From positions 185,224 to 249,223 of the forward strand of contig JALEZD010000008.1 of assembly GCA_022772735.1 (NCBI GenBank): 64,000 bases of DNA, read 5' to 3'. The notes beneath the pieces were generated by a model. The model was not told the DNA's origin and made no database searches. It was given only the letters and a program-made list of their open reading frames with translations. This DNA is from Erysipelotrichaceae bacterium. GTDB taxonomy: Bacteria > Bacillota_I > Bacilli_A > Erysipelotrichales > Erysipelotrichaceae. This document shows positions 26,304 to 36,565 of this stretch, piece by piece. Numbering within the stretch: the first letter of the stretch is position 1; each line of letters starts with the position of its first letter. Both the position numbers and the translations under genes were made by a program.

Positions 26304-26342
26304 TAAATTTCTCCGTTTGTAATTAGTATATCACGCATATTA

Positions 26343-26372
26343 TTAACATAATACTATATTTCATGATAAAAT
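26343..26372 (+). promoter_or_regulatory. Promoter of the nusB-deoB operon
   Basis: The -35 TTAACA (26343-26348) and -10 TAAAAT (26367-26372) are separated by 18 bp, 19 bp before the nusB start. Confidence 0.65.
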
Positions 26373-26391
26373 AATATGGCGGAGGTATTAG

Positions 26392-26763
26392 ATGGATAGA
26401 CATAGTATTCGCGAACATTCTATGTATTGTGTATATCAAAATTTATTGTGTAACAAAAATATTGATGAGGCAATAGAAGATGTTTTTTTAACAAATGAAA
26501 TAGATGATTTCACAAAAATACTAGTAAAAAATAGTATTGAAAATAAGGAAAGGTATGAAGGGTATATTAATCAAGTATTAACTGATTATACTTTTGATAG
26601 ATTGGGTTATATTGAAAGGTCACTACTTTTAATGGGTTGTAGCGAGTTTGATAATAAAACTGCACCAGCATCTGTAATAATTGATGAATATATATTATTG
26701 TCAAAACAATATTGTGATGATGATGCATATAAACTTATTAATAGTGTTTTAGATAAACTATGA
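26392..26763 (+). CDS. nusB: Transcription antitermination factor NusB
   Basis: A 123-aa all-helical protein that binds boxA RNA with S10 during rRNA antitermination. Typical segments are an N-terminal REHSMYCVYQNLL and C-terminal RSLLLMGCSEF and APASVIIDEYILLSKQY. It is slightly short for the family. GGAGG precedes the start. Its stop overlaps the xseA start (ATGA), and it heads the operon nusB-xseA-xseB-ispA-dxs-recN as in other Bacilli, here without folD. Confidence 0.95.
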   Translation: MDRHSIREHSMYCVYQNLLCNKNIDEAIEDVFLTNEIDDFTKILVKNSIENKERYEGYINQVLTDYTFDRLGYIERSLLLMGCSEFDNKTAPASVIIDEYILLSKQYCDDDAYKLINSVLDKL

Positions 26764-28088
26764 GTTTAAAAACAGTTAAAGTTAGTACTTTGGTTCATTA
26801 TTTAAAAAATAAAATTGATGAAGATAATTTAATACAAAATTTAGTTGTTCAAGGTGAGATAAGTAATTTTACTAATCATAGAAGTGGACATTGGTATTTT
26901 ACACTCAAAGATGAGAAATCTCGATTAAACTGTGTTATGTTTTCTTCTATGGTTTCAAAATGCAAAGTTTCAATAAAAGATGGGGACAAAGTTTTTGTAA
27001 GATGTAGTACTTCTATTTTTGAAGCTAGTGGACAATTACAGCTTTTTGTAAATGCAATAAAATTAGATGGTCAAGGAGATTTGTATCTCAAATTTGAAGA
27101 AATAAAAAAGAAATTGTATGAAGAAGGTCTCTTTGATACAAAACATAAAAAAGAAATTCCAACATATCCGTTCACTATTGGATTAATTACTGGTAAAAAT
27201 ACAGCAGCAAGAGAAGATGTTATTAGTACTTTAAAAAGAAGGTGGCCAATCGCAAAAGTTTATGAGCTAAATACTCTTGTGCAAGGTAATACATCATCAA
27301 AAGAAATAATTAATGCGATTAAAAAAATGGATACTTTTAATTTAGATGTTATTTTATTAGTTCGTGGAGGTGGATCAATAGAAGATTTATGGTCATTTAA
27401 TGATGAAAATCTTGCAAGAGAGATTTTTGCAATGAAAACACCTTTGATAAGTGGGGTTGGTCATGAGGTTGATGTTACAATTGTTGACTATGTTAGTGAT
27501 AAACGTGCTCCCACACCAACTGGTGCTGCAGAAATGTGTACTCCTAATTTAAAAGATGTAAAAAATTTAATATTTAATTATGAAAATAAAATGAAGTTTG
27601 TTATAAATAAAGATTTGTTGATGTATAAAACTGCATTTAATAAAACCCAAGAATCTTATGTTTTTAAAAATCCAATTAGATTGTACGAACAAAAAGTTAT
27701 GGAATTAGATTTAGCTCATAAAAACTTATTAAATTCTATAAACTTTATTGATAATCAAAAAAATAAACTAAACATTATAAAAAACAAAGTTTCTTCTCTA
27801 GCAAAAATATCACTCAATAATAATTACAATTTAATATTTAACTATGAATTAAATTTAAAAAATATAACAAATAATGTATTAGAAAAAAATAAACAATTAT
27901 TTTTTGAAAAAATTAACTTATTAGATGCCTACTCTCCATTAAAAGTAATGGAAAGAGGATATTCAATTGTTTTTAATAAAGAAAAATCAGTTAATTCGGC
28001 AAATGATTTATCAGTAGGTGATAAAATTAATATAAGATTTAGTAGAGGCAATGTGAATGCACAAATTTATGAGGTAAATGATGAGTAA
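26760..28088 (+). CDS. xseA: Exodeoxyribonuclease VII large subunit
   Basis: A 442-aa subunit of the single-strand exonuclease. An N-terminal OB-fold (LVVQGEISNFTNHRSGHWYFTLKD) is followed by the catalytic domain with VILLVRGGGSIEDLWSFNDE and SGVGHEVDVTIVDYVSDKRAPTPT, then a long coiled coil and a C-terminal YSIVFN segment. The start overlaps the nusB stop by 4 nt, and the 3' end overlaps xseB by 8 nt, so the genes are translationally coupled. Confidence 0.97.
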   Translation: MSLKTVKVSTLVHYLKNKIDEDNLIQNLVVQGEISNFTNHRSGHWYFTLKDEKSRLNCVMFSSMVSKCKVSIKDGDKVFVRCSTSIFEASGQLQLFVNAIKLDGQGDLYLKFEEIKKKLYEEGLFDTKHKKEIPTYPFTIGLITGKNTAAREDVISTLKRRWPIAKVYELNTLVQGNTSSKEIINAIKKMDTFNLDVILLVRGGGSIEDLWSFNDENLAREIFAMKTPLISGVGHEVDVTIVDYVSDKRAPTPTGAAEMCTPNLKDVKNLIFNYENKMKFVINKDLLMYKTAFNKTQESYVFKNPIRLYEQKVMELDLAHKNLLNSINFIDNQKNKLNIIKNKVSSLAKISLNNNYNLIFNYELNLKNITNNVLEKNKQLFFEKINLLDAYSPLKVMERGYSIVFNKEKSVNSANDLSVGDKINIRFSRGNVNAQIYEVNDE

Positions 28089-28269
28089 AAATATGACATT
28101 TGAACAATCAATGAAAAGACTTGAAGAAATAGTTTCATTATTAGAAAAAAACGAACAACCTTTGGATGAAACAATAAAATTATTTGAAGAAGGATTGAAA
28201 TTAAGTAAAGAGTGTGACAAAAAACTTAAAGATTTTGAATTAAAAGTTGAGGAAATTATTAATGAATAA
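28081..28269 (+). CDS. xseB: Exodeoxyribonuclease VII small subunit
   Basis: A 62-aa helical protein that binds the XseA coiled coil. Family pattern: MTFEQSMKRLEEIVSLLEKN followed by a Leu-rich helix and LFEEGLKLSKECDKKL. ATG 28081 is preferred over ATG 28078 by its 6-nt distance to GAGG (28071-28074); the choice changes one residue. It overlaps xseA and ispA by 8 nt each. Confidence 0.95.
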   Translation: MSKNMTFEQSMKRLEEIVSLLEKNEQPLDETIKLFEEGLKLSKECDKKLKDFELKVEEIINE

Positions 28270-29092
28270 CATACTCAAAGAAAAACTTAATTATTTAAAA
28301 AATAGTAGAGTTAAGAGTGCTATGGAATATTCGCTTTTAGCTGGTGGTAAAAGATTAAGACCTAAATTATTATATGGAGTAGTTAAAGGTTTTTCAAAAA
28401 ATGTGGAAGATTTAGATAATATTGCATGTGCTATTGAAATGATACATACATATTCTTTGATTCATGATGATTTACCTTCTATGGATAATGATGATTATAG
28501 AAGGGGTATGAAAACTTGCCACATTGAATTTGATGAAGCAACTGCAATTTTAGCAGGTGATGGATTACTTACTGAAGCTTTTTATCTAATAAGTAAAGCT
28601 AATATTTCAAGTGATAAAATAGTTAAATGTATCTCAATCTTATCAGCTGCAGCAGGCTGTAATGGAATGATATATGGGCAAGAGTTAGATATGTTTTTTA
28701 AAGATTATGGAAATGATTTTAACTATTTAAAAGATGTCCATAAACATAAAACTGGAATGTTAATTTCTGCACCATTAAAAATAGGATGCATTCTTTCTGA
28801 TAAAGAAGAACTTTTAAGTTTATTTGAAGAGATTGGTTACAAAATGGGCTTGGCTTTCCAAATTCATGACGATATATTAGATTATACTTGTAATGAAAAA
28901 GAACTTGGAAAGAGTAATAGTGATATAAAAAACAATAAACTTACAAGTATTAATACTATAGGAATTGAAGAAGCAGTTAAATTAAAAGATAAATTATATG
29001 ATGAGTGTATAAATATATTAAAAGGAGTTAATAACTTTAATAGTAATAATTTAATAGAATTAATATTAAATACTAAAAACAGAAAAAAATAG
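28262..29092 (+). CDS. ispA: Polyprenyl synthase IspA (farnesyl/geranyl diphosphate synthase)
   Basis: A 276-aa trans-prenyltransferase that condenses IPP with DMAPP. The first Asp-rich motif is IHDDLPSMDNDDYRRG and the second is FQIHDDILDYTCN; GGKRLRPKL near the N-terminus binds IPP. ATG 28262 is chosen over TTG 28247 because GAGGA (28249-28253) lies 8 nt upstream. It follows xseB and precedes dxs, so the MEP-pathway entry enzyme and a prenyl synthase share one transcript. Confidence 0.95.
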   Translation: MNNILKEKLNYLKNSRVKSAMEYSLLAGGKRLRPKLLYGVVKGFSKNVEDLDNIACAIEMIHTYSLIHDDLPSMDNDDYRRGMKTCHIEFDEATAILAGDGLLTEAFYLISKANISSDKIVKCISILSAAAGCNGMIYGQELDMFFKDYGNDFNYLKDVHKHKTGMLISAPLKIGCILSDKEELLSLFEEIGYKMGLAFQIHDDILDYTCNEKELGKSNSDIKNNKLTSINTIGIEEAVKLKDKLYDECINILKGVNNFNSNNLIELILNTKNRKK

Positions 29093-29100
29093 GAGATATT

Positions 29101-30960
29101 ATGGACTTAACTAAAATTGAAAATCCTTTATTTTTAAAAGAAATGAATGTTAAAGAGTGTCAAATATTATCTAATCAAATTAGAAGTTTTTTGATTAACT
29201 CAATTTCAAAAACTGGGGGACATCTTGCTAGTAATTTAGGTGTTGTAGAGCTTACAGTGGCTTTACATAAAGTTTTTGATAGTCCAAAAGATAAGATTTT
29301 TTTTGATGTTGGTCATCAGGCGTATACACATAAAATTTTAACTGGACGTGCAAAAGATTTTAGTAAGTTAAGACAGTATAAAAGTTTAAGTGGTTTTCAA
29401 AAAAGAGAAGAAAGTATTCATGATGTATGGGAAGCAGGTCATAGTTCAACATCTTTAAGTGCAGCACTTGGTATGGCTATTGCTAGAGATTTAAATAAAG
29501 AAGATTACAATATAGTTCCTGTTATTGGAGATGGTGCTTTAGGTAGTGGTATGGCTTTAGAAGCATTAAATGAAATTGGTAGCGAAAAAAGAAAATTAAT
29601 TATTATTTTTAATGATAATGATATGTCCATTTCAAAAAATGTAGGTGCAATGACAAAAGGTTTTGCAAAATTAAGAACTGAAAAAACTTATAATGCAATT
29701 AAAGATGATTTAAAACATACTTTAAACAAATCATTTATTGGAAAAGGAGTTTTATATACTCTTAGAAATGTAAAAAATGTTGTAAAGAATACCATTGTTA
29801 ATAGAGGAATTTTTGGTGAATTTGATATTGATTATTTAGGACCGGTTGATGGGCATAATATAAAAGATTTAATTGATGCATTTGAAACTGCAAAAAATCA
29901 TGATAAGCCAATTGTTGTACATGTATTAACTCAAAAAGGTAAAGGGTATAAGTTTTGTGAAAATGATGAGTGTGGTAAATGGCATGGTATAGGACCATTT
30001 GATGTTGAAACTGGAAAACCTTTAATAGGAAATGATGGCAATTTAATTCCATATTCACAAGTTGTTACTAATGCATTGATACAACTTGCTACAAAAGATG
30101 AAAATATAATAACAATTACACCTGCAATGATTGCTGGAAGTAAACTTGAAAAATTCTTCGCTAAATTTCCTGAAAGAAGTTTTGATTGTGGGATTGCTGA
30201 AGAACATGCTGTTACACTTTCTGCAGCATTAGCTTTAAGTAATAAAAGACCTGTATTATCTATATATAGCTCATTTTTACAAAGAGGATATGATCAGTTA
30301 AATCACGATGTATGCAGAATGGATTTGCCTGTTGTATTTTGTTTGGATAGAGCAGGATTAGTTGGTGAAGATGGTGATACACATCATGGTGTTTTTGATA
30401 TATCTTTTATGAGAAGTTTACCTAATATTATTTTGTCTCAACCTAAAGATGCTACAGAGGCGAGAAATTTATTATATACAGGTTTAAATCAAAACCATCC
30501 ATTTTCAATAAGAATTCCTAGAGGAAGTATTGAGGATTCATCAAATAGTTTTGAATTAATAGACATTGGTTCATGGGAAATATTAAATGATAATGATAAT
30601 AATAAAGCTATTGTGTTTACATATGGAAATGATGTTAATGCTGTTTTAAATAAAGTTACTGTTAATAATTTACCTATAACAGTTATAAATTGTAGATTTT
30701 TTAAACCAATTGATACAACAAAACTTGAATATTTAATAAAAAAAGATATTAAAATGGTTGTTTATGAAAGTGATATGCTTGCTGGAGGATTAGGAAGTGC
30801 TATTTTAGAATGGGCAAATGACAATAATTTCAGTATTAAATTAAAAAGATTTGGAATAAATGATATATATGTTGGACACGGTTCAAATAATTTACTTAGA
30901 AAAGATTGTAATATTGATATTAATTCATTATTTGATTATTTAATTAATTTAGTGGGGTAA
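29101..30960 (+). CDS. dxs: 1-deoxy-D-xylulose-5-phosphate synthase
   Basis: A 619-aa thiamine-diphosphate enzyme that condenses pyruvate with glyceraldehyde 3-phosphate, the first step of the MEP isoprenoid route. Visible motifs are GHQAYTHKILTGR, the ThDP/Mg site GDGALGSGMALEALN with NDNDMSIS, YLGPVDGHN, and the transketolase-type Glu in FDCGIAEEHAVTLSAAL. AGGAGA precedes the start. Its presence argues against reliance on the mevalonate pathway. recN begins 4 nt after the stop, without the tlyA and argR genes found between them in Bacillus. Confidence 0.97.
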   Translation: MDLTKIENPLFLKEMNVKECQILSNQIRSFLINSISKTGGHLASNLGVVELTVALHKVFDSPKDKIFFDVGHQAYTHKILTGRAKDFSKLRQYKSLSGFQKREESIHDVWEAGHSSTSLSAALGMAIARDLNKEDYNIVPVIGDGALGSGMALEALNEIGSEKRKLIIIFNDNDMSISKNVGAMTKGFAKLRTEKTYNAIKDDLKHTLNKSFIGKGVLYTLRNVKNVVKNTIVNRGIFGEFDIDYLGPVDGHNIKDLIDAFETAKNHDKPIVVHVLTQKGKGYKFCENDECGKWHGIGPFDVETGKPLIGNDGNLIPYSQVVTNALIQLATKDENIITITPAMIAGSKLEKFFAKFPERSFDCGIAEEHAVTLSAALALSNKRPVLSIYSSFLQRGYDQLNHDVCRMDLPVVFCLDRAGLVGEDGDTHHGVFDISFMRSLPNIILSQPKDATEARNLLYTGLNQNHPFSIRIPRGSIEDSSNSFELIDIGSWEILNDNDNNKAIVFTYGNDVNAVLNKVTVNNLPITVINCRFFKPIDTTKLEYLIKKDIKMVVYESDMLAGGLGSAILEWANDNNFSIKLKRFGINDIYVGHGSNNLLRKDCNIDINSLFDYLINLVG

Positions 30961-30964
30961 TTTT

Positions 30965-32608
30965 ATGCTTAAATATTTGTACATAAAAGATTTTATAATA
31001 TTTGATGAAGTTTCAATTGACTTAGAAAATGGATTTAATGTTTTTACAGGTGAAACTGGTGCTGGAAAATCTATAATGGTTGATGCGATTGGACTTTTAT
31101 GTGCAAATAGGGCAAATGGCTCTTTAGTAGCTAAAAATAAAGAATCTGCAATAATAGAGGGGGTTTTTGATTTTAACAATTCAGAACCAATAATTAATCT
31201 TTTAAAAGAGTATGATCTGTTAAATGATGAAGAAACCATTATAACAAGAATAATAAAATCTGATGGGAAAAGTATTGCAAGAATTAATCATAGAAATGTT
31301 AATTTAAACATTATTAAAGAAATAATGGAGTATTCTATAGATATTCATTCTCAACATGATACACAGTATTTACTAAAACAAAGCAATCATATAAATTTAT
31401 TAGACAATTTTAATAAAAATAATGTCTTAATTTCTGAAGTTAAAAATGCATATGAAAAATATATTTCTATAAAAAAAGAGATTGATATTACATTATCTCA
31501 AACATATAACGTAGATGATGTAGATTTTATACAATTTGAAATTGATGAGATAAATGATGCAAATTTATCAATTGAAGAAGAAAATGAATTAATTGAAAAA
31601 GAAAAAAATTATAAATTATTATCAAAAAATATTTCAAAAATCAATGATTCTATTAATTTATTTGATAAGAATGTTCAATCATCTTTCTATGAAATAATTA
31701 GAAATCTAAATGATTTAGATAATAGTGAATTATCTAAACAGATTGATTTTTTAAACAATAGCTATTATGAAATAGAAAACACATTTGATTATATTAAAAA
31801 TTATGTAAATAAATTTGATTTTAGTGTTGAAGATATAAATTATATACAAGAAAGATTATATATAATAAATAAATTAAAAAGAAAATATGGGGCAAATATA
31901 GAAAACATTTTTAATTATCGTGACAGTTTAATAAAAAAACTAGAAATAATAAATAATAGACAAGATTATTTAAATAAAATGGAAATCAGTTTAAATAAAG
32001 CAAGAAATGAATTTTTAGATTGTTCTTTAAAATTAAGTGATTATAGAAAAAAAGTTGCAAGTGAACTAGATAAAAAAATTATAAAAATATTAAAAGATTT
32101 AATGTTGCCAAATGTTAAATTTAAAACTGAAATTATTAAAGGGAATGAAACGGCTTTAGGTATTGATAATGTAACTTTCTTAGTATCTATGAATGCTGGA
32201 GAAGATTTAAAACCTATTTCAGATGTTGCAAGTGGGGGAGAGCTTTCTAGATTGATGCTAGGGCTTAAATCTATTTTCTCAGACATTCAAGGTATACAAA
32301 CAATAATATTTGACGAAATTGATACAGGAGTTAGTGGTCCAGTCGCAACATCAATTGGACAAAAAATGAAACAACTATCTAAAAATATACAAGTCATATC
32401 TATAACTCATTTATCACAAGTTGCAGCATGTGGAGATAATCATTATCATGTATATAAAGAAGTTCATGATAATAAAACAAATACAATTATAAAAAAATTA
32501 AATTATGATGAAAGGCTAAAGGAACTTGCTTTGATATCTTCTGGTGAAGTTACAAAATCATCACTTATTGCTGCAAAAGAATTATTTGAAAAAAACCAAG
32601 GTATTTAA
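30965..32608 (+). CDS. recN: DNA repair ATPase RecN
   Basis: A 547-aa SMC-like protein that acts early in double-strand-break repair. The N-terminal Walker A is TGETGAGKSIMVDAI, followed by HSQHDTQYLL, a coiled coil of about 300 residues, the ABC signature ASGGELSRLMLGLKS, and Walker B IIFDEIDTGVSG. Length is normal. Its stop is 1 nt before the dinB start. Confidence 0.96.
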   Translation: MLKYLYIKDFIIFDEVSIDLENGFNVFTGETGAGKSIMVDAIGLLCANRANGSLVAKNKESAIIEGVFDFNNSEPIINLLKEYDLLNDEETIITRIIKSDGKSIARINHRNVNLNIIKEIMEYSIDIHSQHDTQYLLKQSNHINLLDNFNKNNVLISEVKNAYEKYISIKKEIDITLSQTYNVDDVDFIQFEIDEINDANLSIEEENELIEKEKNYKLLSKNISKINDSINLFDKNVQSSFYEIIRNLNDLDNSELSKQIDFLNNSYYEIENTFDYIKNYVNKFDFSVEDINYIQERLYIINKLKRKYGANIENIFNYRDSLIKKLEIINNRQDYLNKMEISLNKARNEFLDCSLKLSDYRKKVASELDKKIIKILKDLMLPNVKFKTEIIKGNETALGIDNVTFLVSMNAGEDLKPISDVASGGELSRLMLGLKSIFSDIQGIQTIIFDEIDTGVSGPVATSIGQKMKQLSKNIQVISITHLSQVAACGDNHYHVYKEVHDNKTNTIIKKLNYDERLKELALISSGEVTKSSLIAAKELFEKNQGI

Positions 32609-32609
32609 T

Positions 32610-33767
32610 ATGGCTAAAGTAATTTTTCATATTGATTTAAATGCTTTTTTTGCTAATGCTGAAATTTTATTAAATCCAAGTTTAAAAGGAAAACCTATTG
32701 CAGTTTCAGGTAATACCAGAAGAAGTGTTATTTCTACATGTTCTTATGAAGCAAGAAAATATGGTGTTAAAAGTGCTATGTCTGTTCAAGAAGCACAAAA
32801 AATTTGTAAAGATTTAATAATTGTTAATGCAAATTATAATTTTTATAAAGAACTATCTAATAAATTTATTAATATAATAAAAAAGTATAGTATGAAACTA
32901 GAACAAGCATCTATTGATGAATGTTACGTTGATGTTACAGAGAAAATCATGACTTATAACAAACCACTTGATATGGCAATAGAACTTCAAAAAGAAATAT
33001 TAAATGAAGTTAAAGTTCCATGTTCAATAGGGATTGCACCTAATAAGTTTTTGGCAAAAATGGCAAGTGATTTAAAAAAACCAATGGGTATCACTGTTAT
33101 CCGATTAAAGGAAATCCAAACAAAATTGTGGCCACTTGATATAAAAGAGATGCGTGGAGTTGGAAGTAAAACCGTATTATTACTTAGAAAACTTAATATT
33201 AATACTATAGGTGATCTTGCAAATTATAAAAATAAAGAAGAATTAAAAAATATTTTTGGTAAATATTTTGAAACAATTATTGATAAAGCCAATGGTAAAG
33301 ATGATAGTGAAATTGTTTTAGAATACGATACAAAGTCAATTTCTAATTCTACAACCTTTTTAGAAGATATTGTTGATTATACAGAAATAAAGGGTATTTT
33401 ACTTTCTTTATCAAGAACTGTATCTAGACGGTTAAAAAAAGAAAATAAAATAGGATATATTGTAAACTTAGTTATAAAATATTTTGATTTTAATCAAGTT
33501 GTTAGATCTAGAAAATTAGAGATTCCTATATATAGTGAAAATGATATAATGGAACATGTTATGGAGTTATTTGATGAAAATTGGGATGAAATTCCAATAA
33601 GACTTTTAGGTGTAGGTATTTCAAAACTAATTGATAGTGATTTATACTATCCACAGTTAAACTTATTTGATGAAATTGATAATAAAACGGATGATTTGAT
33701 AAACAGCTTAAATAAAAATTATAATCTTAATTTAAAAAGGGCAAGTAACCTTTTAAAAAAGAGGTGA
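32610..33767 (+). CDS. dinB: DNA polymerase IV (Y family)
   Basis: A 385-aa translesion polymerase. Catalytic motifs are FHIDLNAFFANAE and QASIDECYVDVT; the fingers have GNTRRSVISTCSYEARKYGV, followed by the helix-hairpin-helix thumb (MRGVGSKTVLLLRKLNI) and the little-finger domain. A C-terminal LNLFDE stretch resembles a beta-clamp binding motif (QxxLF type). ATG 32610 is chosen since homology starts with MAKVIFHIDL; the upstream extension would lie inside recN. Confidence 0.95.
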   Translation: MAKVIFHIDLNAFFANAEILLNPSLKGKPIAVSGNTRRSVISTCSYEARKYGVKSAMSVQEAQKICKDLIIVNANYNFYKELSNKFINIIKKYSMKLEQASIDECYVDVTEKIMTYNKPLDMAIELQKEILNEVKVPCSIGIAPNKFLAKMASDLKKPMGITVIRLKEIQTKLWPLDIKEMRGVGSKTVLLLRKLNINTIGDLANYKNKEELKNIFGKYFETIIDKANGKDDSEIVLEYDTKSISNSTTFLEDIVDYTEIKGILLSLSRTVSRRLKKENKIGYIVNLVIKYFDFNQVVRSRKLEIPIYSENDIMEHVMELFDENWDEIPIRLLGVGISKLIDSDLYYPQLNLFDEIDNKTDDLINSLNKNYNLNLKRASNLLKKR

Positions 33768-33771
33768 TTTT

Positions 33772-34677
33772 ATGGAAATAGATAAAGCGATTAAAGAATA
33801 TTTAATAAATATTGAAATAAGCGAAGGGAAAAGTCAAAATACAATAGAAAATTATCGAATAGATTTAAAAAAATATTCAGAGTTTTTAAGTATTGACGGA
33901 ATTGATGATACAGATTTTATTACTTTAGATAATATTAATTCTTTTGTACAAAATATTTCAAAAGACAAAAAAAGTTCATCACTGTCACGAATTGTATCTA
34001 CAATTAAATCTTTTCATAAATATTTGTCTTTTAGATTTGATGTGGAAAATCCAAGTTTAAATATAAGTGTAAAAAACAAAGAAAAACGTTTACCAATATA
34101 TGCCACAATAGAAGAAATTAATATATTAATGAATTCATTTGGGAATAGTGAAAAAGATATTCTTAATCATGCAATACTTGAATTAATATATTGTTGTGGT
34201 TTAAGAGTTAGTGAAGCTTGTAATTTATTAGTAAATCAAATTGATTTAAAAAACAAATACGTAAGAATTTTAGGAAAGGGAAATAAAGAAAGAATAATAC
34301 CTATTCCTGATAACAGTTTAATAATTTTACATGAATACTTTAATATTATTAGACCTATATTTTTAAAGAAGAAAATAAATAATTTTTTTATTAACAAATA
34401 TGGAAGAAAAATTACAAGCGAATATGTAGAAAATATGTTAAAATTAACATGCGAAAATTTAAATATAACTAAAAAATTAACTCCGCATAAATTACGACAT
34501 AGTTTTGCGACACATTTGTTAGAAAGAAATGCTGATTTAAGAAGCATTCAAGAATTGTTAGGGCATAGTGATATAAAAACTACAGAAATATATACTCATG
34601 TTAATAAAAGGCGTTTAATTGAAAGTTATAATGATTTTTTTATGGAATTAAAAGGAGAGGACAATGAAAAAATATAA
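33772..34677 (+). CDS. xerD: Tyrosine recombinase XerD
   Basis: A 301-aa tyrosine recombinase with an N-terminal SAM-like core-binding domain (about 1-85) and catalytic domain. Catalytic residues are Arg145 (CGLRVSEAC), His239 and Arg242 (HKLRHSF), His265 region ([10 protein letters not shown]) and the nucleophile Tyr274 (EIYTHV). GAGGTG precedes the start. It overlaps deoB by 14 nt. The xerD-deoB pair is conserved in Bacilli, which supports chromosome dimer resolution over a phage integrase role. Confidence 0.9.
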   Translation: MEIDKAIKEYLINIEISEGKSQNTIENYRIDLKKYSEFLSIDGIDDTDFITLDNINSFVQNISKDKKSSSLSRIVSTIKSFHKYLSFRFDVENPSLNISVKNKEKRLPIYATIEEINILMNSFGNSEKDILNHAILELIYCCGLRVSEACNLLVNQIDLKNKYVRILGKGNKERIIPIPDNSLIILHEYFNIIRPIFLKKKINNFFINKYGRKITSEYVENMLKLTCENLNITKKLTPHKLRHSFATHLLERNADLRSIQELLGHSDIKTTEIYTHVNKRRLIESYNDFFMELKGEDNEKI

Positions 34678-35848
34678 AAGAATATTTACAATAGTAATTG
34701 ATTCATGTGGATTTGGAAGTGCACCAGATTCATATAAATTTGATGATGAAGGTGCTGATACTATTGGTCATATTGCCGAAAAATGCGGTGGTATAAAATT
34801 AGAAAACCTTCAAAAACTTGGTGCTGGAAATTTGCATAAAATTACTGGTTTACCACCAATTCCAAACACTGAAGGATATTATTTGAAAATGCAGGAAGCA
34901 AGTGTTGGAAAAGATACAATGACAGGTCATTGGGAATTAATGGGGTTATACATTGATGAACCATTTATTACATTTACGGATACAGGTTTTCCAAAAGAGT
35001 TAATTGATGAATTAGAAAAAAGAACTGGATATAAAGTTATAGGTAATAAAGCAGCTTCTGGCACAGAAATATTAGATGAACTTGGCGAAAGACATATGCA
35101 AACAAAAGAAATGATTGTATATACTTCTGCAGATTCTGTACTACAAATTGCTGCACATGAAGAAACATTTGGACTTGATGAATTATTAAAATGTTGTGAT
35201 ATTGCAAGAGAAATAACAATGAAACCTGAATGGAAAGTTGGCAGGGTAATAGCAAGACCATTTGTAGGTAGTGGTAAAGGTAAATTTGAAAGAACTGCAA
35301 ATAGACATGATTTAGCATTAGAACCATTTGATAAAACCGTGTTAGAAGAGTTAAAAGATGCAAAATTTGATGTTATAAGTGTTGGTAAAATTGCAGATAT
35401 ATTTGTTGAAAAAGGAATTACTGAAAAACATAAATCAAAATCAAGTGTTCATGGAATGCAACAAACAATTGAAATTGCAGATAAAGACTTTAACGGATTA
35501 TGTTTTGTAAATTTAGTTGATTTTGATGCAAAATGGGGTCATAGAAGAGATCCAGAAGGATATAAGAACGAATTAGAAAAATTTGATATACTTCTTGGAG
35601 AATTAAAAGCTAAACTAAATGATGATGATTTATTGGTAGTTACTGCTGACCATGGAAATGATCCTACATGGAAAGGAACTGATCATACTAGAGAACTTGT
35701 TCCTTTATTCTTATATAGTAAATCTATGACAGGAACTGGTTTATTAAGAACATCTGAAACTTTTGCTGATTTAGGAGCAACTATTGCTGATAACTTTAAA
35801 GTTAAATTACCAAAATACGGTGTTTCTTTACTTGAATATTTAAAATAA
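34664..35848 (+). CDS. deoB: Phosphopentomutase
   Basis: A 394-aa alkaline-phosphatase-superfamily enzyme that interconverts (deoxy)ribose 1- and 5-phosphate in nucleoside catabolism. Metal-binding motifs are [13 protein letters not shown] at the N-terminus, [10 protein letters not shown] with the catalytic Thr, and [29 protein letters not shown] precedes the start within the end of xerD. It is the last gene of the operon begun at nusB; no strong terminator follows directly. Confidence 0.97.
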   Translation: MKKYKRIFTIVIDSCGFGSAPDSYKFDDEGADTIGHIAEKCGGIKLENLQKLGAGNLHKITGLPPIPNTEGYYLKMQEASVGKDTMTGHWELMGLYIDEPFITFTDTGFPKELIDELEKRTGYKVIGNKAASGTEILDELGERHMQTKEMIVYTSADSVLQIAAHEETFGLDELLKCCDIAREITMKPEWKVGRVIARPFVGSGKGKFERTANRHDLALEPFDKTVLEELKDAKFDVISVGKIADIFVEKGITEKHKSKSSVHGMQQTIEIADKDFNGLCFVNLVDFDAKWGHRRDPEGYKNELEKFDILLGELKAKLNDDDLLVVTADHGNDPTWKGTDHTRELVPLFLYSKSMTGTGLLRTSETFADLGATIADNFKVKLPKYGVSLLEYLK

Positions 35849-35908
35849 ATTAACTTTTAATGCTAAATATCACTAATATTATATTTATGTATAAGAAAGG
35901 GTATTAAA

Positions 35909-36079
35909 TTGAAAACTTTAAAATATATTTCACTTTTTATAATATGGTTATCTAATATATTGTATTTAGCTGGGTATAGAATAGATAATCATATACAACG
36001 TACAGTATATATAATTTTACTAATCTTATCATGGTTATATTATATTTATTATCAATTTAATAAACGAAATAAAGTTTAA
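35909..36079 (+). CDS. Small membrane protein (TTG start)
   Basis: A 56-aa frame starting at TTG 35909, with AAGAAAGGG 7-15 nt upstream. It has two hydrophobic segments, YISLFIIWLSNILYLAGY and TVYIILLILSWLYYIYYQF, joined by a short polar loop and ending in a basic tail (FNKRNKV), the shape of a two-helix membrane protein with both ends inside. No family is recognised. It ends 14 nt before a strong terminator, which supports it being the last gene of a transcript. Confidence 0.55.
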   Translation: MKTLKYISLFIIWLSNILYLAGYRIDNHIQRTVYIILLILSWLYYIYYQFNKRNKV

Positions 36080-36093
36080 TTAAAAACACAAGA

Positions 36094-36149
36094 AAAAAAT
36101 ACCTCAAGAAAAGTATGCCGATTTTACAATATTTTCTGAGGTATTTTTT
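36094..36149. terminator. Terminator downstream of deoB and the small ORF
   Basis: AATACCTCA plus GAAAA (36098-36112, one bulged A) pairs with TTTTC plus TGAGGTATT (36132-36145), followed by a T tract; A-rich on the other side, so it can work in both directions. The 130 nt between it and the hup terminator contain nothing else recognised. Confidence 0.85.
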
Positions 36150-36249
36150 AATTTGAAATAATCTCACTTATTTATATATTATAAGTTCCTATTTAAAACA
36201 CAAATAAAAATCGTATAATATACATTATGCGAAAATAGTAATTATATAT

Positions 36250-36274
36250 AAAAGTAGATAAATATATCTACTTT
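36250..36274 (-). terminator. Terminator of hup
   Basis: On the minus strand AAGTAGATA (36273-36265) pairs with TATCTACTT (36260-36252) around a 4-nt loop and runs into TTTATATATAA. Confidence 0.7.
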
Positions 36275-36280
36275 AGTTGA

Positions 36281-36565
36281 TTATTTAACTGAATCTTTAA
36301 GAGCTTTTGCAGCTTTAAATCCTGGAACTTTGCTTTCAGCAATTTTAATTGTTTCTTTAGTTAAAGGATTAATTCCTGTACGAGCGCTTCTTGTTTTTAC
36401 TTCAAATTTACCAAATCCACTAATATCAACTTTAACACCTTTACTTAATGATTCTGTAATTGAACTAAATACAATATCTAAAGTTTCAACAGAATCTTTT
36501 TTAGTCATACCAGTTTTTTCTGCAAGTACTTCTGCAAGAGCTTTTTTATTTAATACATCTGACAT
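36281..36565 (-). CDS. hup: DNA-binding protein HU
   Basis: A 94-aa HU/IHF-family nucleoid protein. Typical features are the N-terminal helical dimer domain (KKALAEVLAEKTGMTKKDS), SGFGKFEVKTRSARTGINP covering the start of the beta arm with the conserved NP, and a C-terminal VPGFKAAKALKDSV. GGAGG lies 9 nt before the start. It is flanked by terminators and looks monocistronic. An extended -10-like TGCTAGAAT lies about 65 bp upstream; a TATAAT nearer the gene is the alternative. Confidence 0.97.
   Translation of the reverse strand: MSDVLNKKALAEVLAEKTGMTKKDSVETLDIVFSSITESLSKGVKVDISGFGKFEVKTRSARTGINPLTKETIKIAESKVPGFKAAKALKDSVK

Noticed and set aside
29798..30058. Minus-strand frame inside dxs rich in His and Leu
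   Set aside because: Composition is that of an antisense shadow of dxs codons; dxs motifs are intact on the other strand. Similar shadows lie opposite deoB and sdaA.
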